DNA from: Nocardioides conyzicola
GTDB taxonomy: Bacteria; Actinomycetota; Actinomycetes; Propionibacteriales; Nocardioidaceae
Direction: 5' to 3'
DNA: 64,000 nt
Assembly (NCBI RefSeq): GCF_039543825.1
Contig: NZ_BAABKM010000002.1
Coordinates: 2,822,133 to 2,886,132 of the forward strand
Shown here: positions 7,932-17,200 of the stretch, piece after piece
How the letters are laid out: every line of letters starts with the position of its first letter
How positions within the stretch are numbered: the stretch's first letter is position 1
The notes under the pieces: generated by a model
Told to the model about the DNA's origin: nothing
Databases searched by the model: none
Seen by the model: only the letters and a program-made list of their open reading frames with translations
Made by a program: the position numbers and the translations under genes

Positions 7932-8426
7932 TCAGCGCTTCGAGCCCTTGACCGAGCCCTGCAACGGTTCGCCGGCGCTCGTGACGAAGCAGATGACGCT
8001 GCGGTCGTCCTCGTTCTCCCAGCTGCGCGCCGACGGCAGCAGGTAGGTGTAGAAGAGCTTGGAGTCGAGGTAGTCCACGCCGACGTACTTCCCGTACTCG
8101 CCGGCGCACGCTCCGTTCGCGAACTTCGCGAGCGCATCGTCACCGGGGTAGGTGTCGGCGGCCTCGCCGGTGTCGCTCACGTAGGGGACCACGGCGTACG
8201 ACTCCTGTGCGTGGTCCTGGTCGCAGTCGACCTCGGTGAGCTTGCTGAGCTGGGCCTTGACCTCGCCCTGGCCCTCGAAGCACTGGCCCGGCTCGATCTT
8301 GAAGACGGACACGCCCTCGCCCTCGTCGTCGTTGCGGAAGTAGCCGCAGCCGGCGAGCAGGGGCAGGGCCAGGACGACGGCGAGCGCGGTCGCGCCGCAC
8401 CGCCCGAGGCGCGTGCGGTCAGGCAT
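7932..8426 (-). CDS. Lipoprotein with septum-formation-like domain inside the CIS operon
   Basis: A 164-residue protein with an N-terminal Arg-rich segment, a hydrophobic stretch and the lipobox LPLLAGC (Cys27), so it should be a lipidated outer-leaflet protein. The mature part has paired Cys residues and motifs FKIEPGQCFEG, TEVDCDQDHAQE and YPGDD....FANGACAGEY. These resemble the actinobacterial septum-formation domain (PF13845 type), in which Cys residues probably pair in disulfides. The ATG at 8426 overlaps the 3' end of the DUF4255 gene by eight bases and the PAAR gene follows closely, so it is co-transcribed with tail parts. A surface-exposed lipoprotein is an odd member of a cytoplasmically assembled machine; it may mark the envelope site where the CIS docks (inference). 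Confidence 0.75.
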   Translation of the reverse strand: MPDRTRLGRCGATALAVVLALPLLAGCGYFRNDDEGEGVSVFKIEPGQCFEGQGEVKAQLSKLTEVDCDQDHAQESYAVVPYVSDTGEAADTYPGDDALAKFANGACAGEYGKYVGVDYLDSKLFYTYLLPSARSWENEDDRSVICFVTSAGEPLQGSVKGSKR

Positions 8427-9018
8427 TCGGGCCGTCGTCCATCCGCGACGCCATGCCGCTGATCCGCTCCACCGACGGGGGCGTGAGCTCCCAGTCGAAG
8501 GTGTCGGCCGCGACGGTGACCATCAGGCTGAACGACGCCTTGAGCGAGCCGCCCGAGGCGGCCCAGATCTCGCGGACCTTGTTGTCCGAGTCGCCCAGGC
8601 CGAGCCGGACGGTCGAGGACAGCTCGTCCGGGAGCAGGTCGTCGGGGATCGCCTCGACGCCGGCCATGATGCTCACCACGTCGCCGAGCAGCTGGTGCTC
8701 GTCGCGGGGGCTGCCGGCCCAGGCGCTGACCAGGTAGCCCAGCTGCATCATCGGCTGCGGTCGGCGGCGCTGCGCCGGACCGCCGTCGAGGCTGCGGGTC
8801 GTCGGCGCCGAGGGCTGGTTGCTGCGCTGGATGTCGTACAGGAACAGGTTGACCGTGATCCGCGAGAGCTGGGCGGACCAGTTGCCACTGGGTGGGTCGA
8901 ACGACACGTCACCCATCTCCTCGGGGAGCGGGAGCCGCGTGCGGAGCAGCTTCTCCAGGCCCGAGTCCACGTGGCTGATGAACACCCGGCGAGTCTGGCA
9001 CGCATCGGCAGGGGCCAC
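8419..9018 (-). CDS. DUF4255 / Pvc16-type tail terminator-like protein, CIS
   Basis: A 199-residue protein of the DUF4255 family. Landmarks are the N-terminal LEKLLRTRLPLPEE..DVSFDPPS, ITVNLFLYDIQRSN, and the segment MMQLGYLVSAW with EHQLLGDVVSIM. In Afp/PVC systems the Afp16/Pvc16 protein caps the tube and sets or terminates tail length. The longest reading starts at GTG 9018, but a start at GTG 8985 (FISHVDSGLEK) fits the family better; neither has a clear ribosome site. It is the first gene of this leftward CIS segment, divergent from the three membrane-stalk genes across a 283-base gap, and overlaps the lipoprotein gene. Confidence 0.85.
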   Translation of the reverse strand: MAPADACQTRRVFISHVDSGLEKLLRTRLPLPEEMGDVSFDPPSGNWSAQLSRITVNLFLYDIQRSNQPSAPTTRSLDGGPAQRRRPQPMMQLGYLVSAWAGSPRDEHQLLGDVVSIMAGVEAIPDDLLPDELSSTVRLGLGDSDNKVREIWAASGGSLKASFSLMVTVAADTFDWELTPPSVERISGMASRMDDGPNA

Positions 9019-9060
9019 AGTAAATCGGTCAGATCACCCCTCGGGTCGGTCCATCTGGGG

Positions 9061-9077
9061 GGGTGGTCACACCACCC
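9061..9077. promoter_or_regulatory. Hairpin/operator-like inverted repeat in the divergent CIS intergenic region
   Basis: GGGTGG and CCACCC arms enclose a five-base loop at 9061-9077, about 43 bases upstream of the DUF4255 start and in the only non-coding gap between the CIS operon and the membrane-stalk operon (9019-9301). A TAGGAT at 9144-9149 could be a -10 box for the rightward operon but I see no good -35 match. Role unknown. Confidence 0.3.
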
Positions 9078-9301
9078 GAACGGGCCAGGGGATTGACCCT
9101 TTCGGGTTTCCCGATTCGGCCACGCGAGCGGCCCTTCGATTCCTAGGATCGGACGGTCAGCCACCAGGCCGGACACGGGGTTGGGAACGACGTGCAGTTG
9201 ACCTCTAGCAGAGAGGCGAGGAGGGGCTCGGGAGGAGCCTCCCCTGTCCTCGGTGCGCCCCCGTCCGGGCCCGGCTCCCGCCCCCTGGGTGAGGGGTCGT
9301 C

Positions 9302-11656
9302 GTGCGGGTAGCAACCGAGCACCGCCTCGTCACCTCCCACCCGGGTGAGACGGTCGAGGTCCGGGTCGACGTCGTCAACACCGGTGAGCTGATCGAGGGC
9401 GTCACCGCCCACGTCATCGGCCTGCCGGACGGGCAGATCTCGGTCGAGCCGCAGCTGCTCCCGCTCTTCCCCGACGCCCAGGGCCAGATCACGCTGTCGA
9501 TCGGTGTGCCCAACCACCAGCCGGCGGGCATGCACCCGCTGACGATCGCGGTGGTCTCCCACGGGTCGGGCTCGCCCACGCAGCACGTCGACATCGACCT
9601 GTCCGTCTCGGCCCGGCCCGGCATCAAGATGTCGCCCGAGCCCCAGACGATCCGCTCCAAGCGCTCGGGACGCTTCGTCCTCACGGTCGAGAACAGCGGC
9701 AACGTCGCCCTCGACGCCGCGCTGTCGTCGACCCAGGAGGACAAGCGGACCAGGACCCGGTTCACCCCGGAGACGGTCCACGTGGAGCCCGGCATCGCGA
9801 CGCCGGTGATCCTCACGGTCAAGGGACCGCGGATGTTCACCGGCTCCGAGGCCGACCGGATGGTCACCGTCGGGCTGGTGGCCAAGCGCGCGCACACCAT
9901 CCCCGCGATGGACGAGACCGAGACCGGTCCCGAGCTCGAGCGCGAGACCCTCGTCCGGCTGCGTCAGAAGCCGCTGGTCAGCCGGGGCCTGCTGACCGCG
10001 CTGATCCTGATGTGCATCGTCGCCCTCTGGGCGGCGATCTTCCTGCTGGGCCTGACCCAGGTCCTCGCCGGCGACCCGATGACGAAGACGGCACCGGCCT
10101 CGTTCTTCCCCGTGTCCGCGGACACCGGGGGCACCGGTGCGGACGGCGAGGCCGGTGGTGGCGGGGACGGTGCGACCGGCGGTGCGGCCGACGCGGCCGC
10201 CGCACCTGCCGGCGCGATGCCCAAGACCGGCCTGCTGCCCGCCGGCGTCGGTGGCGAGATCTCAGGCACGGTCACCGCGGCGAGCGACCAGCTCCCCGCC
10301 GGACGGATCACCGTCCAGGCCTACCGCCAGGGCCGCACCAAGCTGATCGAGGTCAGCTCGGCCGCCACCCAGACCGACGGCACCTACAGCCTGGCCGGGC
10401 TCTTCCCGACGAGCTACGTGCTGAAGTTCAGCGCCGACGGCTACCGCCCGGTCTGGTACCAGAGCTCACCCTCCGCGGCTGGCGCGACGAAGGCCGGGGC
10501 GACGAAGGTGAGCGTCGCCGCCCAGGGCAAGTCCGAGGGCATCAACGCCGTGATCGAGGGCAAGCCCGGCAGCATCACGGGCGACATCGACCCCGGCGAC
10601 TCCCTGGTGCCGGTCACCACCAAGGTGGTCGCCCGGATGACGACGGCGACGGGCGAGGCCGACAAGGTCGCCACGACGGTCGCCAAGGGCTCGACGTACA
10701 CGCTCGAGAACCTGCCGGCGCCCGGCACCTACGAGCTCAGCTTCACGGCTCCCGGCTACTCGGCCACCAAGGTCGTCACGACCGTGGCGGGTGGCGAGGC
10801 GCGGATCCAGCCGACCGTGGTCCTCGACGCGGGCACCGGGCAGATCAGCGGCACGGTCACCGACGGCACCAGCCCGCTCGGCAACGTCAAGATCACCTAC
10901 ACGGTCGGCGGCCAGGAGGTCTCGGTGATCACGCCGACGACCGGGCAGATCGGCGCCTTCACCCTCGACCACCTGCCGACGCCGGGCACCTACATGCTCA
11001 CGTTCACGAGCGAGGACCACGGCTCCAAGGCCGTGATCGTCGACCTCGAGGCGGGCCAGAGCAAGGCCGGCGTCGACACCAAGCTCGTGGCCGGCACCGG
11101 CTGCGTCATCGGCACCGCGAAGGACGCCGACGGCAACCCGCTCGGTGGGGTCCGGGTCGTGCAGGGCGGCTCGGTGCTGAGCGGCGGGTCCGACACCAGC
11201 GCGCTCCCGTCGACCACCACGTTGACCGACGGCGCGGTCGGCACCTTCTCGATCTGCGGTCTGACGGCCCCCGGCGACTACACCCTGTCGTTCCTCGCCG
11301 ACGGCTACGCCCCCGAGACGGTGCCGGTGAGCCTCAGCGACGACGGGGCACCGCCGAAGATCACCGTCACCCTCGCCACGCAGCTCGGCGGCATCAGGGG
11401 CACCGTCAAGGGTCCGGCCGGCGGCGTGTACGTCGGCGCCACGGTGACCGCGACCAACGGTGCCCGGACGTGGGTGACGACGAGCAGTGCCGCGGGCGGT
11501 CCGCTGGCCAACGGCGGCTACCTCTTCAGCTCGTTGCAGCCCGGCACCTACAGCGTCACGGTCACGGCCAACGGCATCAAGCAGCAGACCGGCATGGTCA
11601 CGGTGAGGTCCGGGGCGACCTCCGTCCAGAGCTTCGCGCTGGACTCGGCGGGCTGA
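9302..11656 (+). CDS. One-pass membrane protein: cytoplasmic Ig-like domains plus extracellular repeat stalk (1 of 3)
   Basis: 784 residues from GTG 9302, with GAGGGG five bases upstream. There is no signal peptide. Residues 1-105 and 106-205 look like two NEW3/Ig-like beta-sandwich domains (VRVDVVNTGE, FVLTVENSGNVALDA). A single helix at about 229-253 follows RQKPLVSR, so by the positive-inside rule the N-terminus is cytoplasmic and the remainder outside. A Gly/Ala-rich linker (257-315) leads to about five carboxypeptidase-regulatory/CNA-B-like modules, each with an ISGTV start and a PGTY.L.F.A.GY end. The gene heads a three-gene operon divergent from the CIS. The layout recalls CisA, the Streptomyces membrane protein reported to recruit CIS particles to the membrane; homology cannot be proved here. 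Confidence 0.8.
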   Translation: MRVATEHRLVTSHPGETVEVRVDVVNTGELIEGVTAHVIGLPDGQISVEPQLLPLFPDAQGQITLSIGVPNHQPAGMHPLTIAVVSHGSGSPTQHVDIDLSVSARPGIKMSPEPQTIRSKRSGRFVLTVENSGNVALDAALSSTQEDKRTRTRFTPETVHVEPGIATPVILTVKGPRMFTGSEADRMVTVGLVAKRAHTIPAMDETETGPELERETLVRLRQKPLVSRGLLTALILMCIVALWAAIFLLGLTQVLAGDPMTKTAPASFFPVSADTGGTGADGEAGGGGDGATGGAADAAAAPAGAMPKTGLLPAGVGGEISGTVTAASDQLPAGRITVQAYRQGRTKLIEVSSAATQTDGTYSLAGLFPTSYVLKFSADGYRPVWYQSSPSAAGATKAGATKVSVAAQGKSEGINAVIEGKPGSITGDIDPGDSLVPVTTKVVARMTTATGEADKVATTVAKGSTYTLENLPAPGTYELSFTAPGYSATKVVTTVAGGEARIQPTVVLDAGTGQISGTVTDGTSPLGNVKITYTVGGQEVSVITPTTGQIGAFTLDHLPTPGTYMLTFTSEDHGSKAVIVDLEAGQSKAGVDTKLVAGTGCVIGTAKDADGNPLGGVRVVQGGSVLSGGSDTSALPSTTTLTDGAVGTFSICGLTAPGDYTLSFLADGYAPETVPVSLSDDGAPPKITVTLATQLGGIRGTVKGPAGGVYVGATVTATNGARTWVTTSSAAGGPLANGGYLFSSLQPGTYSVTVTANGIKQQTGMVTVRSGATSVQSFALDSAG

Positions 11657-11657
11657 G

Positions 11658-14267
11658 ATGTACGTCGAGCTGAGCCAGCGCCGCATCATCGCCGTCCCGA
11701 ACCGCCCCGAGCCGCTCGAGATCACGATCAGCAACACCAGCGACGTCATCGGTGGCTACACGCTGCGCTTCCTGGGCGCCGACCCGAGCTGGATCCAGCT
11801 CGAGGAGAGCGACATCTCGCTCTTCCCCGACGAGACCCGGACGATCACCGCGCAGATCACGGTGCCCGACGGGATGGTCGCCGGCGACCGCCGGATCACG
11901 GTCCAGGTGCGTGAGCTCACCCCGCCGGAGGCGACCAGCATCGAGGAGGTCGTCCTCGTCGTGCCCGAGGCGCGGTCCGTCCAGATGCGGGTCGACCCGA
12001 TGGCGCTGAGCGCGGGCAAGGTCGGTCGTTTCGGCCTGCTCGTCGACAACACCGGCAACACCACGGTCCGGAGCCGGCTCACGGGCACCGACGCCGAGGG
12101 CCAGGTGCGCTTCGAGTTCGACCCCCCGATGCTCGATCTCCAGCCCGGCGAGCACGCGGTCGTCGAGATCAAGGCCAAGGCGAAGCGGCCGTTCGTCGGC
12201 GGTCCGTTCGTCCGGGTGCTCGACATCGGCATGGAGGACCCCCACCCCGAGGGGTACGTCGCGCCGCTGCCGGCGCCGGAGCCGCCGCCGGAGACCATGG
12301 CGCAGAAGCTGTCGCTGACGGGCAAGAAGAAGAAGCGGAAGAACCCGGCCGCCCCGACCCCCGGCTCCGAGGAGCCGGTCCTCGCGAACGCCTCGTTCAT
12401 GCAGAAGGCGGTGCTGGGCCGCGGCCTGCTGTCGCTGCTCGGCCTCCTGGTGGCGTTGTCGGTGTTCGCGATCGTGATCACCCTCGCGCTGTCCAAGCTC
12501 GTCGGTCAGTCCGCCGCCGACCGCAACCTGGCGCTCGAGATCGCCCAGGCGCGCAACGCCGCGGCGACCTCCGGGAGCAGCGGCATGTCCGGCACGGTGC
12601 TGCTCCTCACGTCCGGCCAGCCCGTGCCGGGTGTCGCCATCGACGTCTACCCGGCCGACGACACGTCCGCGCCCGTGGCCACCACCGCGACCAGCAAGCA
12701 GGGCACCTGGGCGGTCTCCGACCTCCCAGCGGGGGACTACAAGCTCACGTTCCGCGGCGCCGGCTTCGTCCAGCTGTGGTTCCCGCAGGCGCTCTCGGCC
12801 GACAACTCCGAGACGGTGACGCTCGAGGCCAACAGCAAGAAGGCCGGTCTCGACGTGTCGCTCGGCGGCGTACCGGCCTCGATCAAGGGGACCGTCCTCG
12901 GCGACGACGTCTCCGCCGCCACGCTGGCCCTCACCGTGCCGGTCGCGAGCGTCCCGGGCTCGGCCAGCGGCACGGGTGCCATCGTGCAGACCGTCCCGAT
13001 CGGCGCCGACGGCTCCTTCGAGCTCACCAACGTGCCCTCGCCGAGCGTGTACGACCTGGTCGTCAGCAAGACCGGGTACGCCACCGCGACCCAGCGCGTC
13101 GACGTGAGCGCCGGTGAGGAGCGCGGCGGGGTCGAGATCACCCTGCGCAAGGGCGACGGCGTCATCTCCGGCGTGGTCAGCTCCTCCGCCGGGCATCTCG
13201 GCGGCGTCACGATCACTGCCACCTCCGGCCAGACCGAGGTCACGACGATCTCCCTCAACAACGGGGATGTTGGCACCTTCACGCTCCGCGGACTGCCCAC
13301 TCCGGCGAGCTACACGGTCGTCGCGAGCAAGCCCGGCTTCGCCTCGCAGACGATGACGCTGACGCTCGGGAAGGGCCAGAAGCTGACCGGCGTCGGCATG
13401 ACGCTCGGGAAGTCGTCCGGCTCGCTCAAGGGCGACGTGTCGCTGCTGCCCGACCGCGCACCGGCGGCGGGCGTCGCGGTGACCGTCACCGACGGTGAGC
13501 ACACGATCGTCACGGCCACCCAGAGCTCCGGCGACATCGGTGCGTGGAAGGTCGGCGGCCTCGCCGTGCCCGGCACCTACACGGTCACCTTCACCCGCGC
13601 GGACCTCGCCTCGCAGACCGTGTCGGTCTCGCTCGACGCGGGCGGCGAGATCACGCCCGGCTCACAGGGCGGGACGGTGACCGCGGACGGCATCGCCGTC
13701 GCGATGCAGCCGTCGGCGGCGGTCGTGAAGGGCACGATCAGCCAGCCCGGCACGGGTTCCGGAGCGTCCGTCGTCCCGGTCGGCGAGGTGACCGTCCAGC
13801 TGAGCTCCGGCTCGGCGACGTACTCGGTCATCACCGCGTCGGTCCCGGCCAGCGACAAGGGCAGCTACCGCGTCGAGAACATCCCGCCCGGCACCTACAC
13901 CGTCAGCGTGAGCCGCAACGGCGTCAGCCCGACGTCGACGATCATGCAGCTCACCGCCGGGCAGGTGCGCGACTACAGCCCCGTGCTGGCGGCCGCTGCG
14001 TCCATCTCCGGCACCGTGACGCAGGACGGCAGCGCCGTACCGGCCGGCTGGTACGTCGACATCTACCGGTCGTCCAGCTACCCCGACGACCCCTACCGGA
14101 CCGTCCGCACCAACGCGCAGGGCAAGTTCGCGTTCGACGACATCGACGCCCCCGAGGTGTACGTGATCGAGGTGCGCCCGACCCGCGGCAGCGCGCCGCT
14201 CGGCTCGCGGACCGTCCAGCTCGCCGCGAGCGAGCAGCGGATCATCACCGTGAAGGCGGACCCATGA
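11658..14267 (+). CDS. One-pass membrane protein: cytoplasmic Ig-like domains plus extracellular repeat stalk (2 of 3)
   Basis: 869 residues; ATG 11658 lies one base after the preceding stop. Residues 1-103 and 104-195 are two Ig-like domains (LEITISNTSDVIGGYTLRF; GRFGLLVDNTGNTTVRSRL) closely resembling those of protein 1. A strongly basic patch GKKKKRKNP (222-230) precedes a membrane helix at about 256-279, fixing the N-terminus inside. Beyond it are about seven CNA-B/carboxypeptidase-regulatory-like modules (SGTVLLLTSGQPVPGVAIDVY, ISGVVSSSAGHLGG, SGTVTQDGSAVPAGWYVDIY). The same inside/outside plan as its neighbours points to a shared scaffold with the cytoplasmic half available to bind a partner. 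The TGA overlaps the ATG of the next gene. Confidence 0.8.
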   Translation: MYVELSQRRIIAVPNRPEPLEITISNTSDVIGGYTLRFLGADPSWIQLEESDISLFPDETRTITAQITVPDGMVAGDRRITVQVRELTPPEATSIEEVVLVVPEARSVQMRVDPMALSAGKVGRFGLLVDNTGNTTVRSRLTGTDAEGQVRFEFDPPMLDLQPGEHAVVEIKAKAKRPFVGGPFVRVLDIGMEDPHPEGYVAPLPAPEPPPETMAQKLSLTGKKKKRKNPAAPTPGSEEPVLANASFMQKAVLGRGLLSLLGLLVALSVFAIVITLALSKLVGQSAADRNLALEIAQARNAAATSGSSGMSGTVLLLTSGQPVPGVAIDVYPADDTSAPVATTATSKQGTWAVSDLPAGDYKLTFRGAGFVQLWFPQALSADNSETVTLEANSKKAGLDVSLGGVPASIKGTVLGDDVSAATLALTVPVASVPGSASGTGAIVQTVPIGADGSFELTNVPSPSVYDLVVSKTGYATATQRVDVSAGEERGGVEITLRKGDGVISGVVSSSAGHLGGVTITATSGQTEVTTISLNNGDVGTFTLRGLPTPASYTVVASKPGFASQTMTLTLGKGQKLTGVGMTLGKSSGSLKGDVSLLPDRAPAAGVAVTVTDGEHTIVTATQSSGDIGAWKVGGLAVPGTYTVTFTRADLASQTVSVSLDAGGEITPGSQGGTVTADGIAVAMQPSAAVVKGTISQPGTGSGASVVPVGEVTVQLSSGSATYSVITASVPASDKGSYRVENIPPGTYTVSVSRNGVSPTSTIMQLTAGQVRDYSPVLAAAASISGTVTQDGSAVPAGWYVDIYRSSSYPDDPYRTVRTNAQGKFAFDDIDAPEVYVIEVRPTRGSAPLGSRTVQLAASEQRIITVKADP

Positions 14268-17200
14268 CCTCGAGCTACCCGGGCACGGAGCCGGCACCCG
14301 GCCTGGTCGTGGCGACGCACCTGCGCACCTCGGCCGGGTCGCCGCTGCCCGTCGAGGTGACCCTCACCAACAACGCCGACGCACCGCGGATCCTCGCGGT
14401 GGGGGCGCTCGGCGTCGACGCCGGATGGCTGCCGACACCCGTGCGGACCGCCGCGCTGGAGCCCGGGCAGAGCGTCATCGTCACGCTCGTGCTGTCGCCG
14501 GCGCAGGGCACCGTCCCTGCGCACTACCCCTTCGCGTTCACCGTGCAGGCCCTCGACCCCGCCACCGGCCGGCCCGCCGGCGCCCAGGCGGTGATGGTCG
14601 ACAGCACCCTCGTGGTCAACCCGCGCAACCAGCTGACGCTCGAGCTCCGTCCACGGTCGGTCTCGACGGTGTCGACGCGCCGGATGAAGCTGGCGCTGCG
14701 CAACCGCGGCAGCGAGCCGGCCCGGGTGACCCTCGAGGTCCAGACGTCGCCCCGGGTGCACGTGCGCTTCCGCAAGAAGGTCGTCGAGGTGCTGCCCGGC
14801 GCGACCGAGGTCGTGCGCGGTCGGGCGCGGGTGACGCACCGGCGGCTCTTCGGCGCCACGGAGCACCACACCTACACCGTCAGCGCCAGCGGCACGGAGT
14901 CGTTGCGGCACGTCGAGGGCTCGGTCACCCAGCACCCGCTCATCGGGACGATGCTGATGAAGGCGGTCGCGCTGCTCTCCGTCCTGGCCATCTGGATCGG
15001 CGCGGCGGTCATCTTCATCCCGCAGCTCGCGCACAAGATCGGCGACCGGTCGAGCGAGACCACCACCGCCAAGACGGTCGACGGTGACAAGGCCGGCGGC
15101 AAGTCCGGAGGCGACGAGGCCGGCGGCTCCGGCGGCTCCGGGGGCTCGGGCGGCGACAAGGGAGCCGGCAAGGGCGGCGACAGCGGCAAGGGTGGCGGCA
15201 AGGGCGGCACCCAGCAGGCGGCCGACGTCCCCGACGACGAGATCGCCCTGACCGGGACCGTCGCCGGCGAGCAGCCGGCGGGCGTGAAGGTGAGCCTGGA
15301 GCCGACGTCGCTCGTCGACGAGGACGCCCAGGGCGGCGTGGGCGTCGGCGTACCGAGCACGCAGCTCGGGACCTCGGGGATGAGCCTGGCGTCGGCGTTC
15401 CTCAACCGGGCGCTCCCCACGACGCCCCCCAACCGCACGGCCACGACCACCGAGGACGGCTCCTGGGCGTTCGCCGGCGTGAAGAAGCCCGGCTACTACC
15501 TGCTGACCTTCACCAAGGGGGGCTTCCAGAAGCAGTCCTTCGTGATCGACTCGACCAGCGAGGCCTCGGCGGAGCCCCTCGAGGTCGACCTCGAGGCCGG
15601 CGAGGGCACCCTGTCCGGCACGGTCACCGGCCCGCAGGGCGCCGTCGGAGCGGCCACGGTCACCATCACCGACGGCACCAACACCCTCACCACCAGCAGC
15701 AACTCGCGCGGCCGGGTGGGCCACTGGTCGGTCAAGGGACTGTCGACGCCCGGCACGTACGTCGTGCAGGCCGCCAAGCCGGGCTACTCCAGCGAGTCGC
15801 GCATGGTCGAGCTGGCGGCGGGCGGCACCTCGACCGCCGACCTGCGCCTGCGCAACGGCGTCGCGAGCCTGGTCGGCAAGGTGCAGGCGGTCAACGAGGC
15901 GGGCGCGCTCGCCGGCGTCGGCGGTGCGACCGTCACGGTCACCAGCGACGACGGCGTCGTCCGCACGGCGACCACCCTGACCCAGGGTGACAAGGCGGCC
16001 CGCAGCAACGCGCGGGTCTCGGCCGAGTTCGTGGGGACCTACACGGTGCCGGGGCTCCCGGTCCCCGGCACGTACGTCGTCACGCTCACCGGCCCCGGCA
16101 TGCAGACCCAGACCAGCAAGGTGCACCTCAAGCCGGGTCAGTCGCGGGCCGTCGCGGACGCCAACCTCGTCGCGTCCACGGGATCGGTCACCGGCACGAT
16201 CACCGGTCTGTCGACGTCCGGCGACGCGAGCGGGATCATCGGCGCCGGTCTGACCCTGTCCAACGCGGACAACACCTACAAGACGATGTCGACGTCGGAG
16301 CCGTCGGGCGGCTACCTCTTCGACGGGGTCGCCCCGGGGACCTACTCGCTGCAGACGCAGTTCTTCGGCTACGTCAGCGACCACGTCACGGTCACGGTCC
16401 GGGCCGGGAAGACGGCGACCGCCAACCGGCAGATCACCCAGGTCGAGGGCGGTGTGCTCGCCGCCCGTTCGGCCGTGCAGGGCCGCGCCATCGACGGCAG
16501 CACCAGCCTGCCCATCACCTGCGACGCGAGCGGGCCCGACGAGTGCGTGGTGGCCACGGTCGTCGAGCCCGGCGTCGACGACGGCACGGCCGACGACCAC
16601 ACCTACACGACCGACTTCCTGCCGACCGACCAGTTCACGCTCCCGGACCCGCTCCTCGATCCCAGCGGCGGCCTGCTGCCGGGCGTGCACACGGTCAGGG
16701 TGTCGGCACCGCACTACTCCTCGGCGACCACCACCGTGCAGGTCGGCAACGACCAGACCGTCAACGTCGGCACCCTGGCGCTGCTGCCGGCGCCCAAGAT
16801 CGTCGGCACGCTCACCACGGTCGTGGGGTCCCCGCAGGTGCCGGACACCTCCGCGGGTGCTCCTCCCGGGGCGACCGTCCCGGCCAACACCTGCATCTAC
16901 GCCGTCGCGGGCACCGACATCGCCGACGCCGACGTACCCGACCCCGGCTGCGACGTCGGCACCGGTGACGCCGCTGCGTGCCAGCACGACGTGGCGACCT
17001 TCGACCCCGGCGACACCCGCGTCTGCGCGTACGTCACCGGCGCGGGCAACTACTCGATCGAGGTGCCGGCCGACGGCACCTACACCGTCTACGTGAGGTC
17101 GGCCGACCTGGAGTACGTCTCGCCGAGCCCGGCCACCGTCCTGCTCGAGTCGGGCGTCACCCGCAACCAGTCCTTCAACCTCAACCGCCTCGCGCGCTCG

